Positions 7,894 to 17,279 of a DNA stretch of 53,815 nucleotides are shown here, one piece after another. The notes beneath the pieces were generated by a model, which was given only the letters and a program-made list of their open reading frames with translations, made no database searches and was not told where the DNA came from. This DNA is from Bacteroidota bacterium (GTDB taxonomy: Bacteria > Bacteroidota > Ignavibacteria > UBA10030 > UBA8401). Position 1 is the stretch's first letter. Every line of letters begins with the position of its first letter. A program made the translations under genes and the position numbers. The DNA lies in contig JACFMZ010000001.1 in assembly GCA_019455105.1 (NCBI GenBank), positions 1-53,815 of the forward strand. The letters run 5' to 3'.

Positions 7894-9552
7894 ATGCAAT
7901 CTCTCATTAATCTTCTGGCAGAAAACCAACTGCTTCTGCTCTTTACCGTTATCGGACTCGGATATTTAATCGGAAATATAAAAATATCAGGTTTCTCGCT
8001 CGGCATTACCGCCGTGCTGTTTGTCGGCATGGCGTTCGGAGCGCTCGATAAACGTCTTGCGCTGCCGGAATATATTTATGTTATCGGTTTAGTTCTTTTT
8101 GTGTACGCTATCGGCTTGCATGCCGGACCGAATTTTTTTGCTTCGTTTAACAAACATGGAATTCGTTCAAATATTTTTGCTCTTATCGTCATCATCATCA
8201 GTGCGCTTGTTGCCGTGGGAATTTCTACTCTGGCAGATCTTCCGGCGTCCATAATTTCCGGGATTTATTGCGGCGCCTTAACCAACGCGCCTGCGCTTGC
8301 CGCGTCGGTGGAAACCGTAAAATCTCTCACCTCATCGCTTCCTGTTTCAGCGCAGGATACGCTGGTCAATAATTTTGTTGTTACCTTCGGTCTTACGTAT
8401 CCGTTCGGCGTGCTGGGATTAATTCTTTGGTTTTATCTTTTCATAAAAATTTTTAAAGTGGATTTGGTAAAAGAAGAAGCGCAGCGAATTCAAGAATCGG
8501 GCGACACAACCATTCAGAGCTATACGTTCCGCATTATTAATCCTGCCGTTGCCGGAAAATCGGTAGAAGCGGTAATGCAGACCATTGAAAAGCCGGGGTT
8601 CGTCTTAAGCCGAATAAAAAAAGAAAATTCCATTCTTGTTGTTACGCCAAATATTATTCTTTCGCCGAATGACGAAATTGTTGCCGTAGGAACGGAAGCG
8701 GCGTTACGAAGGGCGCACATTCTTTTCGGCGAACGGCTGCCGTACGATTTGGATCCTGAAAACGACGGCATTGAATACCGCCGGATTTTTGTTTCCAAAC
8801 AAAATATTGCCGGAAAAAAAATCTATCAATTGGAATTAGAAAAAAAATTCGGCGCTACCATAACGCGTCTGCGGAGAGGCGATATTGATTTTGTTCCGTC
8901 GCAGGATACCATGCTTGAACTCGGCGACCGCGTGCGGGTTGTTGCGAGACAGGAAAATTTCACCGAGATTACGAAATTTTTCGGCGATTCCATGAAAGGA
9001 ATTTCCGAAACAGATTTTCTTTCCATTTCTTTCGGCATTGTGCTCGGCGTGTTTGTCGGCATGTTTCCGATTCCTCTTCCGAACGGCACTTCGTTTCAGC
9101 TCGGGTTTGCCGGCGGACCGCTTGTGGTGGCGCTCTTCTTAGGAAGAATACAGCGGACCGGCTCAATTATTTGGACTCTTCCCTTCGGCGCCAATATGGT
9201 GCTGAGACAGATTGGATTAATTTTCTTTCTTGCGGGCATCGGAACAAAAGCCGGATACGGTTTCGGCGGAACGTTTGCTTCCGGCGGATTTACTTACATC
9301 ATCGCCGGCGCGCTCATTACCACATTTGTTGCCGTTGTTACAATTTGGATTGGCTATAAATTTTTGAAAATGCCGATGACCGCATTAATGGGAATTGTGA
9401 GCGCCATTTCAACACAGCCGGCGGCGCTGGCATACGCAAACCAGCAGACGCAGAATGAACAGCCGAATTTATATTACACCAGCGTATACCCTGCGGCAAC
9501 TGTAGCGAAAATTATTCTTGCTCAAATTCTCGTTACGGCATTATGGAAATAA
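7894..9552 (+). CDS. AspT/YidE/YbjL-type transporter with two TrkA-C domains
   Basis: The 552-residue protein has five N-terminal membrane helices, a central cytoplasmic part with two consecutive TrkA-C (RCK-C) domains (about 205-285 and 290-370), and five or more C-terminal helices. This is the layout of the aspartate:alanine exchanger family (AAE; AspT, YidE, YbjL). Conserved Gly/Pro-rich helices such as Y-C-G-A-L-T-N-A-P-A-L-A and S-A-I-S-T-Q-P-A-A-L-A-Y-A contain the family's GxxTNxPAL and STQPAALA signatures. AspT itself exchanges aspartate for alanine; the substrate here is unknown. No decarboxylase gene is adjacent. A strong terminator follows directly. Confidence 0.88.
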   Translation: MQSLINLLAENQLLLLFTVIGLGYLIGNIKISGFSLGITAVLFVGMAFGALDKRLALPEYIYVIGLVLFVYAIGLHAGPNFFASFNKHGIRSNIFALIVIIISALVAVGISTLADLPASIISGIYCGALTNAPALAASVETVKSLTSSLPVSAQDTLVNNFVVTFGLTYPFGVLGLILWFYLFIKIFKVDLVKEEAQRIQESGDTTIQSYTFRIINPAVAGKSVEAVMQTIEKPGFVLSRIKKENSILVVTPNIILSPNDEIVAVGTEAALRRAHILFGERLPYDLDPENDGIEYRRIFVSKQNIAGKKIYQLELEKKFGATITRLRRGDIDFVPSQDTMLELGDRVRVVARQENFTEITKFFGDSMKGISETDFLSISFGIVLGVFVGMFPIPLPNGTSFQLGFAGGPLVVALFLGRIQRTGSIIWTLPFGANMVLRQIGLIFFLAGIGTKAGYGFGGTFASGGFTYIIAGALITTFVAVVTIWIGYKFLKMPMTALMGIVSAISTQPAALAYANQQTQNEQPNLYYTSVYPAATVAKIILAQILVTALWK

Positions 9553-9555
9553 ATA

Positions 9556-9591
9556 AAAAAAGGAGTTTATCGTTACGATAAACTCCTTTTT
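9556..9591. terminator. Strong bidirectional terminator
   Basis: AGGAGTTTATCGT and ACGATAAACTCCT flank a single T, preceded by six A and followed by T4-C-T-G. It sits between the convergent transporter (plus) and nuclease (minus) genes. Confidence 0.9.
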
Positions 9592-9609
9592 CTGTTTTAG
9601 TGTAATATG

Positions 9610-10947
9610 TTACTGATTATCTACTCGCGCTTCAATCACCGTTTGAATTGCCGGATCAACTTTTCCGAGAAAATTATATCCTGTCGCCGCTTCAATGGCA
9701 TCCACGCTGACGCGGAATGATTTCCAATCTGCTGAACGGCTGATCAGCGCATCATCATTCGGCATGTTTACGGAAATAACGCGTGTTGATGTGGTAACGC
9801 GGCTTAAATCATTATTGCCGTTCGTAAGCACAACAGCAATCTTCCAAGTGTTTGTCGGAACATTCACATGCCCGTTATTGATTGTTCCTTTTGATCCGTA
9901 TCCGCCGGAATAAATATACAATTCATTACCGACTGTAACGAGCGTGCGAAGATAATCTTCAAATTTTGCCCACGGTCCTTGATTGTTATTCGCTGCCTGC
10001 GGAATCATGTTCGTCATCAGGAATGTTGCGGAATTGTCTGTCGTTGAAGAAGTGCGATCGGCTGAAGGACACATATGGCCGCGATCGTATCCGCTGCCGC
10101 TGTAGCTGTTTCCCTGCACTTGATACCAGCCGGAAGGAAGAGTGTTATCGGCGCGGAAATTATCCTGACGCGCCGCACTGCCGAGCCACGTTGAACTTAA
10201 ATGCCAGGCAACCCAATTTGCTTCACCTTTATCCCGATTGTAGGAAATGACATACTGCGGTTTTTCCATTAAATAATTTGCGTAATTGCTGACATTTGTC
10301 GTTGCACTGCTCGGGTTTCCAAGAACCGTGTGCTCGCTGGCTGAAGTGGTGGTATCAACTTCGCCCGTTGAATAATCCTGCTGCGAGAAATCATCTATAT
10401 TAATTCTGTTTGCGCTTCCATCGGTTTTACGAATTTCAAAGCGTACTGTTCCGGCGACATTTACGGTAAATGATGCCGTGGTTAAACTTGTTGATGAAGT
10501 GGTGATGGTTGAACCGGTCTGTTTCCACGTGCTGCCGCTGTTGGTTGAATACCATAACTGCCAGGTGGAATTTCCGTCCGTTCCATATTTTGCATGTTTT
10601 ATGGTAACAACGCCGGCTCCGTCGGTTTTATTAAACTTCATTGTCAGTTTTCCGCTGTTGCGCAGGCGGATACTTTTACTTCCGTTTTTTCTGTCGCTAG
10701 TTGAAGTTCCGACCAGCGCATCATTTAAATTCCATACACCGGAAGAAAATGTTACATCGCCGGCAGCATACGCGGTTTTAGAACCGGCTTCAAAATCTTC
10801 CGAAACGGTAACTTTTTTTAATGACTGAACGGAGGAACCGATTTGTAGGTTTTGCTGCGCTTCAGGAGCGGAGGGATTTTGACACGAAGAGAAAAGTAAC
10901 AACAATACAGCAGAAAACAACAACGGGAAACGAAGAACAGACTTCAT
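9610..10947 (-). CDS. Secreted lipoprotein DNA/RNA non-specific endonuclease (NUC, beta-beta-alpha-Me) with extra N-terminal domain
   Basis: The 445-residue protein begins with a lipoprotein signal (L-L-F-S-S-C near residue 22). An all-beta region (about 45-190, ending N-R-I-N-I-D-D-F) resembles jelly-roll modules found on secreted nucleases. The catalytic NUC domain (about 205-440) carries D-R-G-H-M-C-P-S-A-D-R-T with the catalytic His, then the metal-binding N-M-I-P-Q-A-x-N-N-x-x-P-W. Enzymes of this family cut DNA and RNA outside the cell for nutrient or biofilm purposes. Start is supported by AAAGGAGA six bases upstream of the ATG. The next gene encodes a second NUC nuclease without the beta module, so the pair is probably a local duplication. 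Confidence 0.9.
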   Translation of the reverse strand: MKSVLRFPLLFSAVLLLLFSSCQNPSAPEAQQNLQIGSSVQSLKKVTVSEDFEAGSKTAYAAGDVTFSSGVWNLNDALVGTSTSDRKNGSKSIRLRNSGKLTMKFNKTDGAGVVTIKHAKYGTDGNSTWQLWYSTNSGSTWKQTGSTITTSSTSLTTASFTVNVAGTVRFEIRKTDGSANRINIDDFSQQDYSTGEVDTTTSASEHTVLGNPSSATTNVSNYANYLMEKPQYVISYNRDKGEANWVAWHLSSTWLGSAARQDNFRADNTLPSGWYQVQGNSYSGSGYDRGHMCPSADRTSSTTDNSATFLMTNMIPQAANNNQGPWAKFEDYLRTLVTVGNELYIYSGGYGSKGTINNGHVNVPTNTWKIAVVLTNGNNDLSRVTTSTRVISVNMPNDDALISRSADWKSFRVSVDAIEAATGYNFLGKVDPAIQTVIEARVDNQ

Positions 10948-11024
10948 AGAACTTCTCCTTTGTATAGTGAGAAAATAACAACCGAGAATAAGTATGGTAT
11001 TTTATAAAATGTACAACGTTGTGT

Positions 11025-11825
11025 TCAATTTTTATCTATAACGTGTTCTATTCTTTTCTGGATATCAGCCGGCAGATTAGGAAATAAATTGAAGCCGGTT
11101 TTCTTTTCAATTTCATCAATGCTCACGCGAAATGATTTCCAATTGTTTCCTATTGAAATGCGGGAATTCGAATTCGGCATAATGACGCCGATTGTTCGTG
11201 TGGAATCGGTTACCCGCTGCAGATCATTTTCTCCCGCATCCAATACCAGCACTGCTTTCCACGTATAGGCGGGAATTTTTACTCTTCCGCTGTCAAGATA
11301 TCCCTGCTCGCCGAATCCTCCGGAGTAGATGTATAATTCTTTTCCCTGCTTAACAAGATCGCGGCAATAGATTTCAAACTGCGCCCACGGACCTCGATTG
11401 TTATTCGGCGCTTGCGGAATCATATTCGTCATAAGAAAGGTTAAGGAATTATCTTCCGCCGTATTAGTCCGGTCGCCGGAAGGACACATATGTCCGCGGT
11501 CGTATCCGCTGCGGCGGTAACTGTATTGATGAACATGATACCAATTTGCGGGGAGCATACTGTCCGCACGAAAATCATTTTGACGGTGAATGTCGCCGAG
11601 CCAGGTGCTGTCTGTATGCCAGGCAACCCAATTCGCCGTTCCGAAAAAACGATTATAGGAAAGAACATACTGTTTCTTCGCCATTAAATAATTATCCGGA
11701 GCAAGGAGAGAAACGGAGGCATTACTGGGATTACCCATGGCGAGATGTTCGGCAAGATAGACCGAATCTTGTTGAGCAAAGAGATTAAATGCAAGAAAAA
11801 GAAGAAAGATTCCCCGATGAATCAT
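11025..11825 (-). CDS. Secreted DNA/RNA non-specific endonuclease (NUC family)
   Basis: A 266-residue protein with a Sec signal peptide (M-I-H-R-G-I-F-L-L-F-L-A-F-N-L-F-A-Q-Q). A single NUC domain carries the D-R-G-H-M-C-P-S-G-D-R-T active site and the N-M-I-P-Q-A-P-N-N-R-G-P-W metal/structural motif. It aligns by eye along its whole length with the catalytic part of the neighbouring 445-residue nuclease (H-L-A-M-G-N-P-S, Y-V-L-S-Y-N-R, W-V-A-W-H, W-K-S-F-R-V-S), so the two are paralogues. It ends 77 bases before the start of the other gene on the same strand; that gap holds an independent ribosome-binding site and room for a promoter. No inhibitor gene is visible, as expected for an exported enzyme. 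Confidence 0.9.
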   Translation of the reverse strand: MIHRGIFLLFLAFNLFAQQDSVYLAEHLAMGNPSNASVSLLAPDNYLMAKKQYVLSYNRFFGTANWVAWHTDSTWLGDIHRQNDFRADSMLPANWYHVHQYSYRRSGYDRGHMCPSGDRTNTAEDNSLTFLMTNMIPQAPNNNRGPWAQFEIYCRDLVKQGKELYIYSGGFGEQGYLDSGRVKIPAYTWKAVLVLDAGENDLQRVTDSTRTIGVIMPNSNSRISIGNNWKSFRVSIDEIEKKTGFNLFPNLPADIQKRIEHVIDKN

Positions 11826-11872
11826 GAAGTGAAATTACAATAAATCAATTTTTTATCCAAGAAGAATGTATG

Positions 11873-11902
11873 AGAGAGTGAAAAATATTTTTTTCACTCT
11901 CT
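11873..11902 (-). terminator. Hairpin after the acyltransferase gene
   Basis: AGAGAGTGAAAAA and TTTTTCACTCTCT form a 13-bp stem with loop TATT, lying between the end of the acyltransferase and the start of the second nuclease. The T-run is inside the stem rather than after it, so termination strength is uncertain. Confidence 0.6.
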
Positions 11903-11924
11903 AACGCCGCCTTAATAATTTTCT

Positions 11925-13073
11925 TTAAACTTTTATAAACCATTTCTTTTTATACATTACCCACACAATAAGGTACATAGAAAGCATCCAGCAGACGGCA
12001 TGCATTAAGGAAGCATTAAGCGGCGAAGAGTACGGCTCAAAAATAGTTTGAACAAGTAATCGCTGAAGTGAAACTGTTGCTGCGGTACCGTCGGCCGCCT
12101 GCACGGTAAATTTCCATAAGCCCATTGTTCTTCCCACAATGCCGGAAAGAACAAAAATAAAAATGGCATTCATGCCGTACACAACGAACGGGTACGCCCA
12201 TTTTTTAATTCCTTTGGCATCAATTAAAAAATAAAATATTCCGAAAATACATAACGCCCACCCTGCCATGAAAACGGAATAAGAAACGGTCCAGATACTT
12301 TTGTTAATCGGCATCCACATATCAAACAGCGCGCCGAGCAGCAGCAGTCCGGCGCCGAAGACGAACATCCAGGCAGATTTTTCAATTTTGCTCTGTTGTG
12401 AAATACGAAGATAATCTCCTGTAATTACTCCAAAGAGCGTTGTGGCAACAGCAGGAAGCGTGCTGAAAATTCCTTCCGGATCCCAGGTTTTGGTTGCGCC
12501 CCACATGTGCCCCGAGAGAAAAAGAGAATCAATATACGCAGAAAAGTTTTTTCCTTTTTCAAAAAGTCCGGCGCCGAGTTCCGGAACAGGAATGTAAAAC
12601 ATGCCGATGCTGTACAGCAAAAAAACAATGCCGATTGCGTAAATTTGTCCGCGCGTTGAGGTGTATAAATAAATAACCGAAGAAATAAAATAACAGACGG
12701 CGATTCGCTGCAGCACTCCGGGAATACGAATTGATGACCATTCAAAGTGATGCCCCCACAACAACCCGAACGGAAAGCCGGCAAGAAAAAGTCCGAGTCC
12801 GAAAATAATTGCCGCACGGCGCAGCACGTTGAGAATAAGTTTCTTATTGGTGTCTCCTTTGGCTCTTCTGGCATCAAAGGAAAACGTCATGGAAACGCCG
12901 ACAATCCAGAGAAAGAACGGAAAAATCCAATCGGTAAAAGTCCAGCCGTTCCAAGAGGCGTGCGCTAATTGAGGATAAATATGGCTCCAGGAGCCGGGGT
13001 TATTCACAAGTATCATTCCGGCAATGGTAAATCCGCGGAATGCATCGAGCGAAAGAAGACGTTCGTGTTTCAT
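11925..13073 (-). CDS. NagX-like / heparan-alpha-glucosaminide N-acetyltransferase family membrane protein (DUF5009 type)
   Basis: The 382-residue polytopic protein opens with R-L-L-S-L-D-A-F-R-G-F-T-I-A-G-M-I-L-V-N-N-P-G-S-W. This is the hallmark of the HGSNAT/NagX branch of membrane acyltransferases, with the conserved D-x-x-R-G and the N-N-P-G loop. About ten membrane helices follow, with H-A-x-W-x-G-x-x-x-x-D-x-x-F-P-F-F-L-x-x-V-G after helix 1. Family members acetylate amino sugars across the membrane (HGSNAT acetylates terminal glucosamine) or accompany N-acetylglucosamine uptake. The GH13 gene upstream on the same strand (gap 73 bases) suggests glycan use, though its substrate is an alpha-glucan rather than an amino sugar. 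Confidence 0.87.
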   Translation of the reverse strand: MKHERLLSLDAFRGFTIAGMILVNNPGSWSHIYPQLAHASWNGWTFTDWIFPFFLWIVGVSMTFSFDARRAKGDTNKKLILNVLRRAAIIFGLGLFLAGFPFGLLWGHHFEWSSIRIPGVLQRIAVCYFISSVIYLYTSTRGQIYAIGIVFLLYSIGMFYIPVPELGAGLFEKGKNFSAYIDSLFLSGHMWGATKTWDPEGIFSTLPAVATTLFGVITGDYLRISQQSKIEKSAWMFVFGAGLLLLGALFDMWMPINKSIWTVSYSVFMAGWALCIFGIFYFLIDAKGIKKWAYPFVVYGMNAIFIFVLSGIVGRTMGLWKFTVQAADGTAATVSLQRLLVQTIFEPYSSPLNASLMHAVCWMLSMYLIVWVMYKKKWFIKV

Positions 13074-13146
13074 TGTACCCTCTGTACGATGTAAAATGAA
13101 CGATGGAAAACGACAATGCTGTTACTTCTGCCGTCTCTCCACCATG

Positions 13147-14493
13147 TTATTCAACAACAAACACTCTGTATCCGTGTGCAGGAAGAGCGAGCTTCTGCAC
13201 ATTTTTTCTGTCAACTTTTTTTCCGGTAAAGAGATTAATAAATTTTTTCTTCTGTAGGTTTTTCGGCAGGATAAGTTCCGCCGTTCTTTCACCGCTGGCA
13301 AAATTGAATGCCGCCAGCACAACATCATTTCCTTTTTTACGAAGAAACGTATAAACTTTTTCCGGATGATTATTCTTTACTATCGCATACGTTCCTTCTT
13401 CCAGCGCCGGATGCTGTTTTCGGATTGCAAATAATTTTGTATAGAATTCAAAAAAATCTTTCCCCTGATTCCAATTAATTTCAAATTTATCGAACAAGCC
13501 GAGCTTCTGATCGCTGCCGACTTCTTGTCCGTTATATAAAAGCGGTACGCCGGGATACGTAGAAACAAGCACGGCAGCAAGTTTTGCTCCCTCTTTTCCA
13601 TATTTCACCACATCGGAATTATCCCACGCATTTTCATCATGATTGGAACTGAACAACATTCTCAGCGAACCTTTGGGAAATTGTACTGCTTCTTCTTTCA
13701 GCAAAGAATCTAAGGAAGAAGCGTGGCGTGTTCCTTTTATAATTTCGGACATTCTATTGTAAAAATTCCAGCTGTAGGTAAGATCGAAGGCTTTAAGATG
13801 TTCTTCCGGAAGCTGTCCTTCTGCCAGCATGATAATCGGTTTTATGGAATCGAGCGCCGCGCGCGCTTCATTCCAAAAATCAATCGGAACCATTTCCGCT
13901 ACATCGCATCGATATCCGTCAATGCCGATATCGCGCACCCAGTATTTCAGCATGTCAATCATGTAGCGGCGAAGTTCGGGATTTTCATAATCTAAATCGG
14001 CAACATCGGACCAATCGGCAATGGGAGGAACAATCATTCCCAGCTCGTTGCGTGTGTACCAGCGGGTATGATTTTTTGCCATTTCATTATCCCACGCCGT
14101 ATGATTGGCAACCATATCAATAATAATTTTCATCCCTTGATTGTGTACGGCATGCACCAGCGTTTTAAAATCATTCAGCGTGCCGTATTCGGGATTGATG
14201 CCGTAATAATCTTTTACCGAATACGAACTGCCGAGTGTTCCTTTTCGCTTTTCAATTCCAATGGGATGAATAGGCATGAGCCAGAGAATGGTAACGCCGA
14301 GTTTTTTTAATTCCGGAAGACGTTTTTCTATACCGGCAAAGTTTCCTTCTTTTGAAAACGCGCGAGGGTAAATTTCGTAAATAATTCCGTCCTTCACCCA
14401 CGGTTCGGAACGGCGCGCTGTTTCACCGGAATAGGAAACCTGTGCCTGCACATAACAGGAAAATGCAAGAATACAGCAGAAAAGTTTTTTCAC
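13147..14493 (-). CDS. Secreted GH13 alpha-amylase family enzyme
   Basis: The 448-residue protein has a signal peptide ending near residue 18 (Y-V-Q-A-Q). The TIM-barrel catalytic domain has all four GH13 regions. Region I is D126-M-V-A-N-H131; region II is G-Y-R-C-D197-V-A-E with the nucleophile D197; region III has the acid/base E225 in M-L-A-E-G-Q; region IV is S-S-N284-H285-D286-E. A C-terminal beta domain (about 370-448) closes the chain. It should hydrolyse or rearrange alpha-1,4/1,6-glucans in the periplasm or outside. Exact specificity (amylase, neopullulanase, cyclomaltodextrinase) is not certain. The start is GTG at 14493, preceded by AAGGA. It is 73 bases upstream of the acyltransferase gene. 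Confidence 0.9.
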   Translation of the reverse strand: MKKLFCCILAFSCYVQAQVSYSGETARRSEPWVKDGIIYEIYPRAFSKEGNFAGIEKRLPELKKLGVTILWLMPIHPIGIEKRKGTLGSSYSVKDYYGINPEYGTLNDFKTLVHAVHNQGMKIIIDMVANHTAWDNEMAKNHTRWYTRNELGMIVPPIADWSDVADLDYENPELRRYMIDMLKYWVRDIGIDGYRCDVAEMVPIDFWNEARAALDSIKPIIMLAEGQLPEEHLKAFDLTYSWNFYNRMSEIIKGTRHASSLDSLLKEEAVQFPKGSLRMLFSSNHDENAWDNSDVVKYGKEGAKLAAVLVSTYPGVPLLYNGQEVGSDQKLGLFDKFEINWNQGKDFFEFYTKLFAIRKQHPALEEGTYAIVKNNHPEKVYTFLRKKGNDVVLAAFNFASGERTAELILPKNLQKKKFINLFTGKKVDRKNVQKLALPAHGYRVFVVE

Positions 14494-14568
14494 AAATTAT
14501 TCCTTGAATCAAGATAGTTTACCTTTCAAAAGTAGCGAAAGATAAGCCGTGATGCAAGATGAAGATTT

Positions 14569-16038
14569 TTAGAGCGCCTTTTTCTGTTTCGTAAAAATTT
14601 CTTTCACATTCGGGAGATTTGTTTTGTTCACCAGCACCAGCAGCGTATCTCCTGCCTGCAAAATTGTTCCGCCGCTCGGCACAAGATATTCGCCGTTTCG
14701 GTTTATCAGTACAATTAAACTATCCGGCGGCATTCCAAGTTCTACCACGGAACGCCCGGCGGCATCGGCATTAAAGGAAAGAATAATATCAATAATTTCG
14801 GCATCCGTTCCTTTCAGCTGTTCAAACTCCAGCGGAGAGTGTTCTGTTTTTTCTTCGTACGAATGAACGCCGAGCGCTTTGGCAACGAGCGGAATCGTCC
14901 AGCCCTGCAGCAATGCCGAAGTGAGCACAATAAAAAAAACAATGTTAAAAATTAAATCCGCCGAATCGACTCTTGCAATCAGCGGAAATGTTGCCAGCAC
15001 AATCGGCACGGCACCCCGCAGACCGACCCAGGAAATAAATATTTTTTCTCTCCACAACATCGGCGAAAAAGCAAGCCCCGCCAGCACGCTGACCGGACGC
15101 GCAATAAACATTAAAATAAATGAAATCAATAAACCAGAACCGGTTATCAGCACCAGCTCCGACGGGAAGACAAGAAGTCCGAGCGTAAGAAACATCGTAA
15201 TTTGTCCGAGCCATGCCAGACCGTCGAAGAAACGAAGAAGACTTCGCTTCTGCACAATATCGCTGTTGGAAATAATTATTCCTGCAATATACACGGCAAG
15301 AAATCCGCTTCCGCCGATGCTTGCCGTAACGGCGTAGGTGAATCCCGCTCCCGCAAGAGTAAAAACAGGATACAATCCTTCATACGCCACGCGAAGATGA
15401 TTAAGCGTAAATACAATTCCTCTGCCGATAGCAAAACCGAACACCGCCCCTAAACCCATCTGCAGTAAAAATATTTCTACAATGCGAAATAACGGCGCAT
15501 CAGGGAGCTGAATAATTTGAATAATTCCGATTGTTAAAAATACCGCCATCGGGTCGTTGCTTCCAGATTCTAATTCCAGAAGCGGTTTTAAATTTCCTTT
15601 TAAATGAACATTATGCGAGCGCAGCACCGCAAACACCGCCGCCGCATCGGTTGAAGAAGTAATGGCGCCGATGAGAAGCGACGTCAAAAGAGGAAGATGA
15701 AGAAAATAATAAATACCGAAACCGACAATTGCCGCCGTTATCAACACGCCGAATGTTGCAAGCGTTATTCCTTCTTTTACCACCGGGCGCACCGAACGCC
15801 ACTGTGTATCCATTCCGCCGGCAAAGAGAATAACCACCAACGCAATAATTCCCACCGACTGCGACAGAGCGGCATCATCAAAAAATATTCCGCCGGGACC
15901 TTCAAAACCGGCAAGCATGCCGATGCCGAGAAACAGCAGCAGCGACGGAACGCCGAGGTTATCCGTTAAGCGCGCAATAATAATGCTGAAAAGAATCAGC
16001 ACCGAACCGATGAGAAGAATATATTCAATGGAAAGCAT
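14569..16038 (-). CDS. K+/H+ antiporter, NhaP2/CvrA type
   Basis: This is a 489-residue protein. The cation:proton antiporter-1 domain has about 12 membrane helices; helix motifs include G-A-I-T-S-S-T-D-A-A-A-V-F (the conserved T-D of the CPA1 transport site) and E-x-x-S-x-x-N-D-P-M-A-V (the N-D pair). A C-terminal TrkA-C/RCK domain (about 400-480) has A-G-R-S-V-V-E-L and the terminal G-D-T-L-L-V-L. This architecture is the potassium/proton antiporter NhaP2 (CvrA), which exports K+ in exchange for protons under osmotic or alkaline stress. The gene is divergent from the RND operon across 144 bases. Confidence 0.88.
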   Translation of the reverse strand: MLSIEYILLIGSVLILFSIIIARLTDNLGVPSLLLFLGIGMLAGFEGPGGIFFDDAALSQSVGIIALVVILFAGGMDTQWRSVRPVVKEGITLATFGVLITAAIVGFGIYYFLHLPLLTSLLIGAITSSTDAAAVFAVLRSHNVHLKGNLKPLLELESGSNDPMAVFLTIGIIQIIQLPDAPLFRIVEIFLLQMGLGAVFGFAIGRGIVFTLNHLRVAYEGLYPVFTLAGAGFTYAVTASIGGSGFLAVYIAGIIISNSDIVQKRSLLRFFDGLAWLGQITMFLTLGLLVFPSELVLITGSGLLISFILMFIARPVSVLAGLAFSPMLWREKIFISWVGLRGAVPIVLATFPLIARVDSADLIFNIVFFIVLTSALLQGWTIPLVAKALGVHSYEEKTEHSPLEFEQLKGTDAEIIDIILSFNADAAGRSVVELGMPPDSLIVLINRNGEYLVPSGGTILQAGDTLLVLVNKTNLPNVKEIFTKQKKAL

Positions 16039-16182
16039 ACGGTTAAGTATAATAAATTTTAGCGTAAGGAAACATTAGAAAAGGAACAATTTCAATAAAA
16101 ATTTGTTACAATTATATCGTATATTAAACGAAACACCTTGCTGCGTGTCAAAATATTTTGTTTTATCAATCAATCATAAACT

Positions 16183-17238
16183 ATGAAGTTAAAATCTTTT
16201 TTCGCTACCCTCTGTTCTATTTCTTTTATTCTCCTCTTCTCCTCCTGCGGCGCAAAGAAAGAAGACCCAAAACAGCCGGCTGTTTCTGCCGCACGGAGCA
16301 ATATCTTAACCGTCAGCGGTATTATTGTAAAACCTCAACAGTTGGAAAATATTGTCCGCTCTTCCGGTACAGTGCTGGCATCCGAATCGGTTGATTTGGC
16401 GGCTGAAACCGCCGGACGCATCGATAAAATTCATTTTAAGGAAGGGGCGCACGTTACCAAAGACCAGCTTCTCATCAGCATTAACGACGATGATCTGAAG
16501 GCGCAGCTGAAAAAAACAGAACTGCAGATTCAGCTTGCCGAAGAACAGCTGACGCGCCAGAAACAATTGTATGATATTAACGGCATCAGCAAGCAGGATT
16601 ATGATATTGCGCTCAACAGCGTAAATACTTTAAAGGCGGATAAAGAAAATCTTATCGCCGCCATTCGCAAGAAAGAAATCCGCGCGCCGTTCGACGGGCG
16701 CATCGGTCTGCGGTACGTCAGCGAGGGAAGTTATGTTTCACAGGCAACCCGCATTGCGTCCATTCAAAAAGTCAATCCGTTAAAAATTGATTTCTCCATT
16801 CCTGAAAAATATGCCGATCAGGTTTCCGTCGGCGATGCCGTTTATTTCAGCGGCGACGAAACAAAACAAAATTTTACCGGTACGGTGTATGCCGTTGAAC
16901 CGAAAATTGACCCTGCCACACGAACGCTGCAGCTGCGGGCATTGTGCGAAAATAAAAATGAAAAAATTTTTCCCGGCTCGTACGTGAACATTGAATTACG
17001 GCTGAAGAAAATTCAAAATGCGTTAATGGTTCCCACACAGGCAATTATTCCCGTCTTAAAAGGGCAGACAATTTTGGCGAAAAAGAACGGCGTTGCGGCT
17101 TCTGTGCCGGTAACGCTGGGTATTCGCACCGCTTCTTCTGTTCAAATCATCAGCGGCATTTCTGCCGGAGATACCGTTATTACCACCGGCATGATGCAGC
17201 TGCGCAACGGTTCGCCGGTTAATGTAGAATTACAATAA
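16183..17238 (+). CDS. RND efflux periplasmic adaptor (membrane fusion lipoprotein)
   Basis: The 351-residue lipoprotein (L-L-F-S-S-C-G near residue 23) has the adaptor order. A barrel-sandwich half (about 60-100, A-G-R-I-D-K-I-H-F-K-E-G-A-H-V) is followed by an alpha-helical hairpin (about 105-155) and the returning lipoyl half (I-R-A-P-F-D-G-R-I-G). A beta-barrel domain and a membrane-proximal domain complete it. It bridges the inner-membrane pump to an outer-membrane channel. The pump gene begins 41 bases downstream, so the two are an operon. No TolC/OprM-like gene is present in the window, so the channel must be encoded elsewhere. The start is ATG at 16183 with only a weak Shine-Dalgarno. 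Confidence 0.92.
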   Translation: MKLKSFFATLCSISFILLFSSCGAKKEDPKQPAVSAARSNILTVSGIIVKPQQLENIVRSSGTVLASESVDLAAETAGRIDKIHFKEGAHVTKDQLLISINDDDLKAQLKKTELQIQLAEEQLTRQKQLYDINGISKQDYDIALNSVNTLKADKENLIAAIRKKEIRAPFDGRIGLRYVSEGSYVSQATRIASIQKVNPLKIDFSIPEKYADQVSVGDAVYFSGDETKQNFTGTVYAVEPKIDPATRTLQLRALCENKNEKIFPGSYVNIELRLKKIQNALMVPTQAIIPVLKGQTILAKKNGVAASVPVTLGIRTASSVQIISGISAGDTVITTGMMQLRNGSPVNVELQ

Positions 17239-17279
17239 TCGTTTCTGTTAAAATTAAAAAATTATAGTGTTAAAAAATA

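Noticed and set aside
12425-12877. 150-residue minus-strand frame
   Set aside because: It overlaps the acyltransferase in another frame and its composition (Cys, Phe, Arg-rich) is typical of a shadow frame.
14879-15337. 152-residue plus-strand frame
   Set aside because: Antisense to the K+/H+ antiporter and without features; rejected as a shadow.
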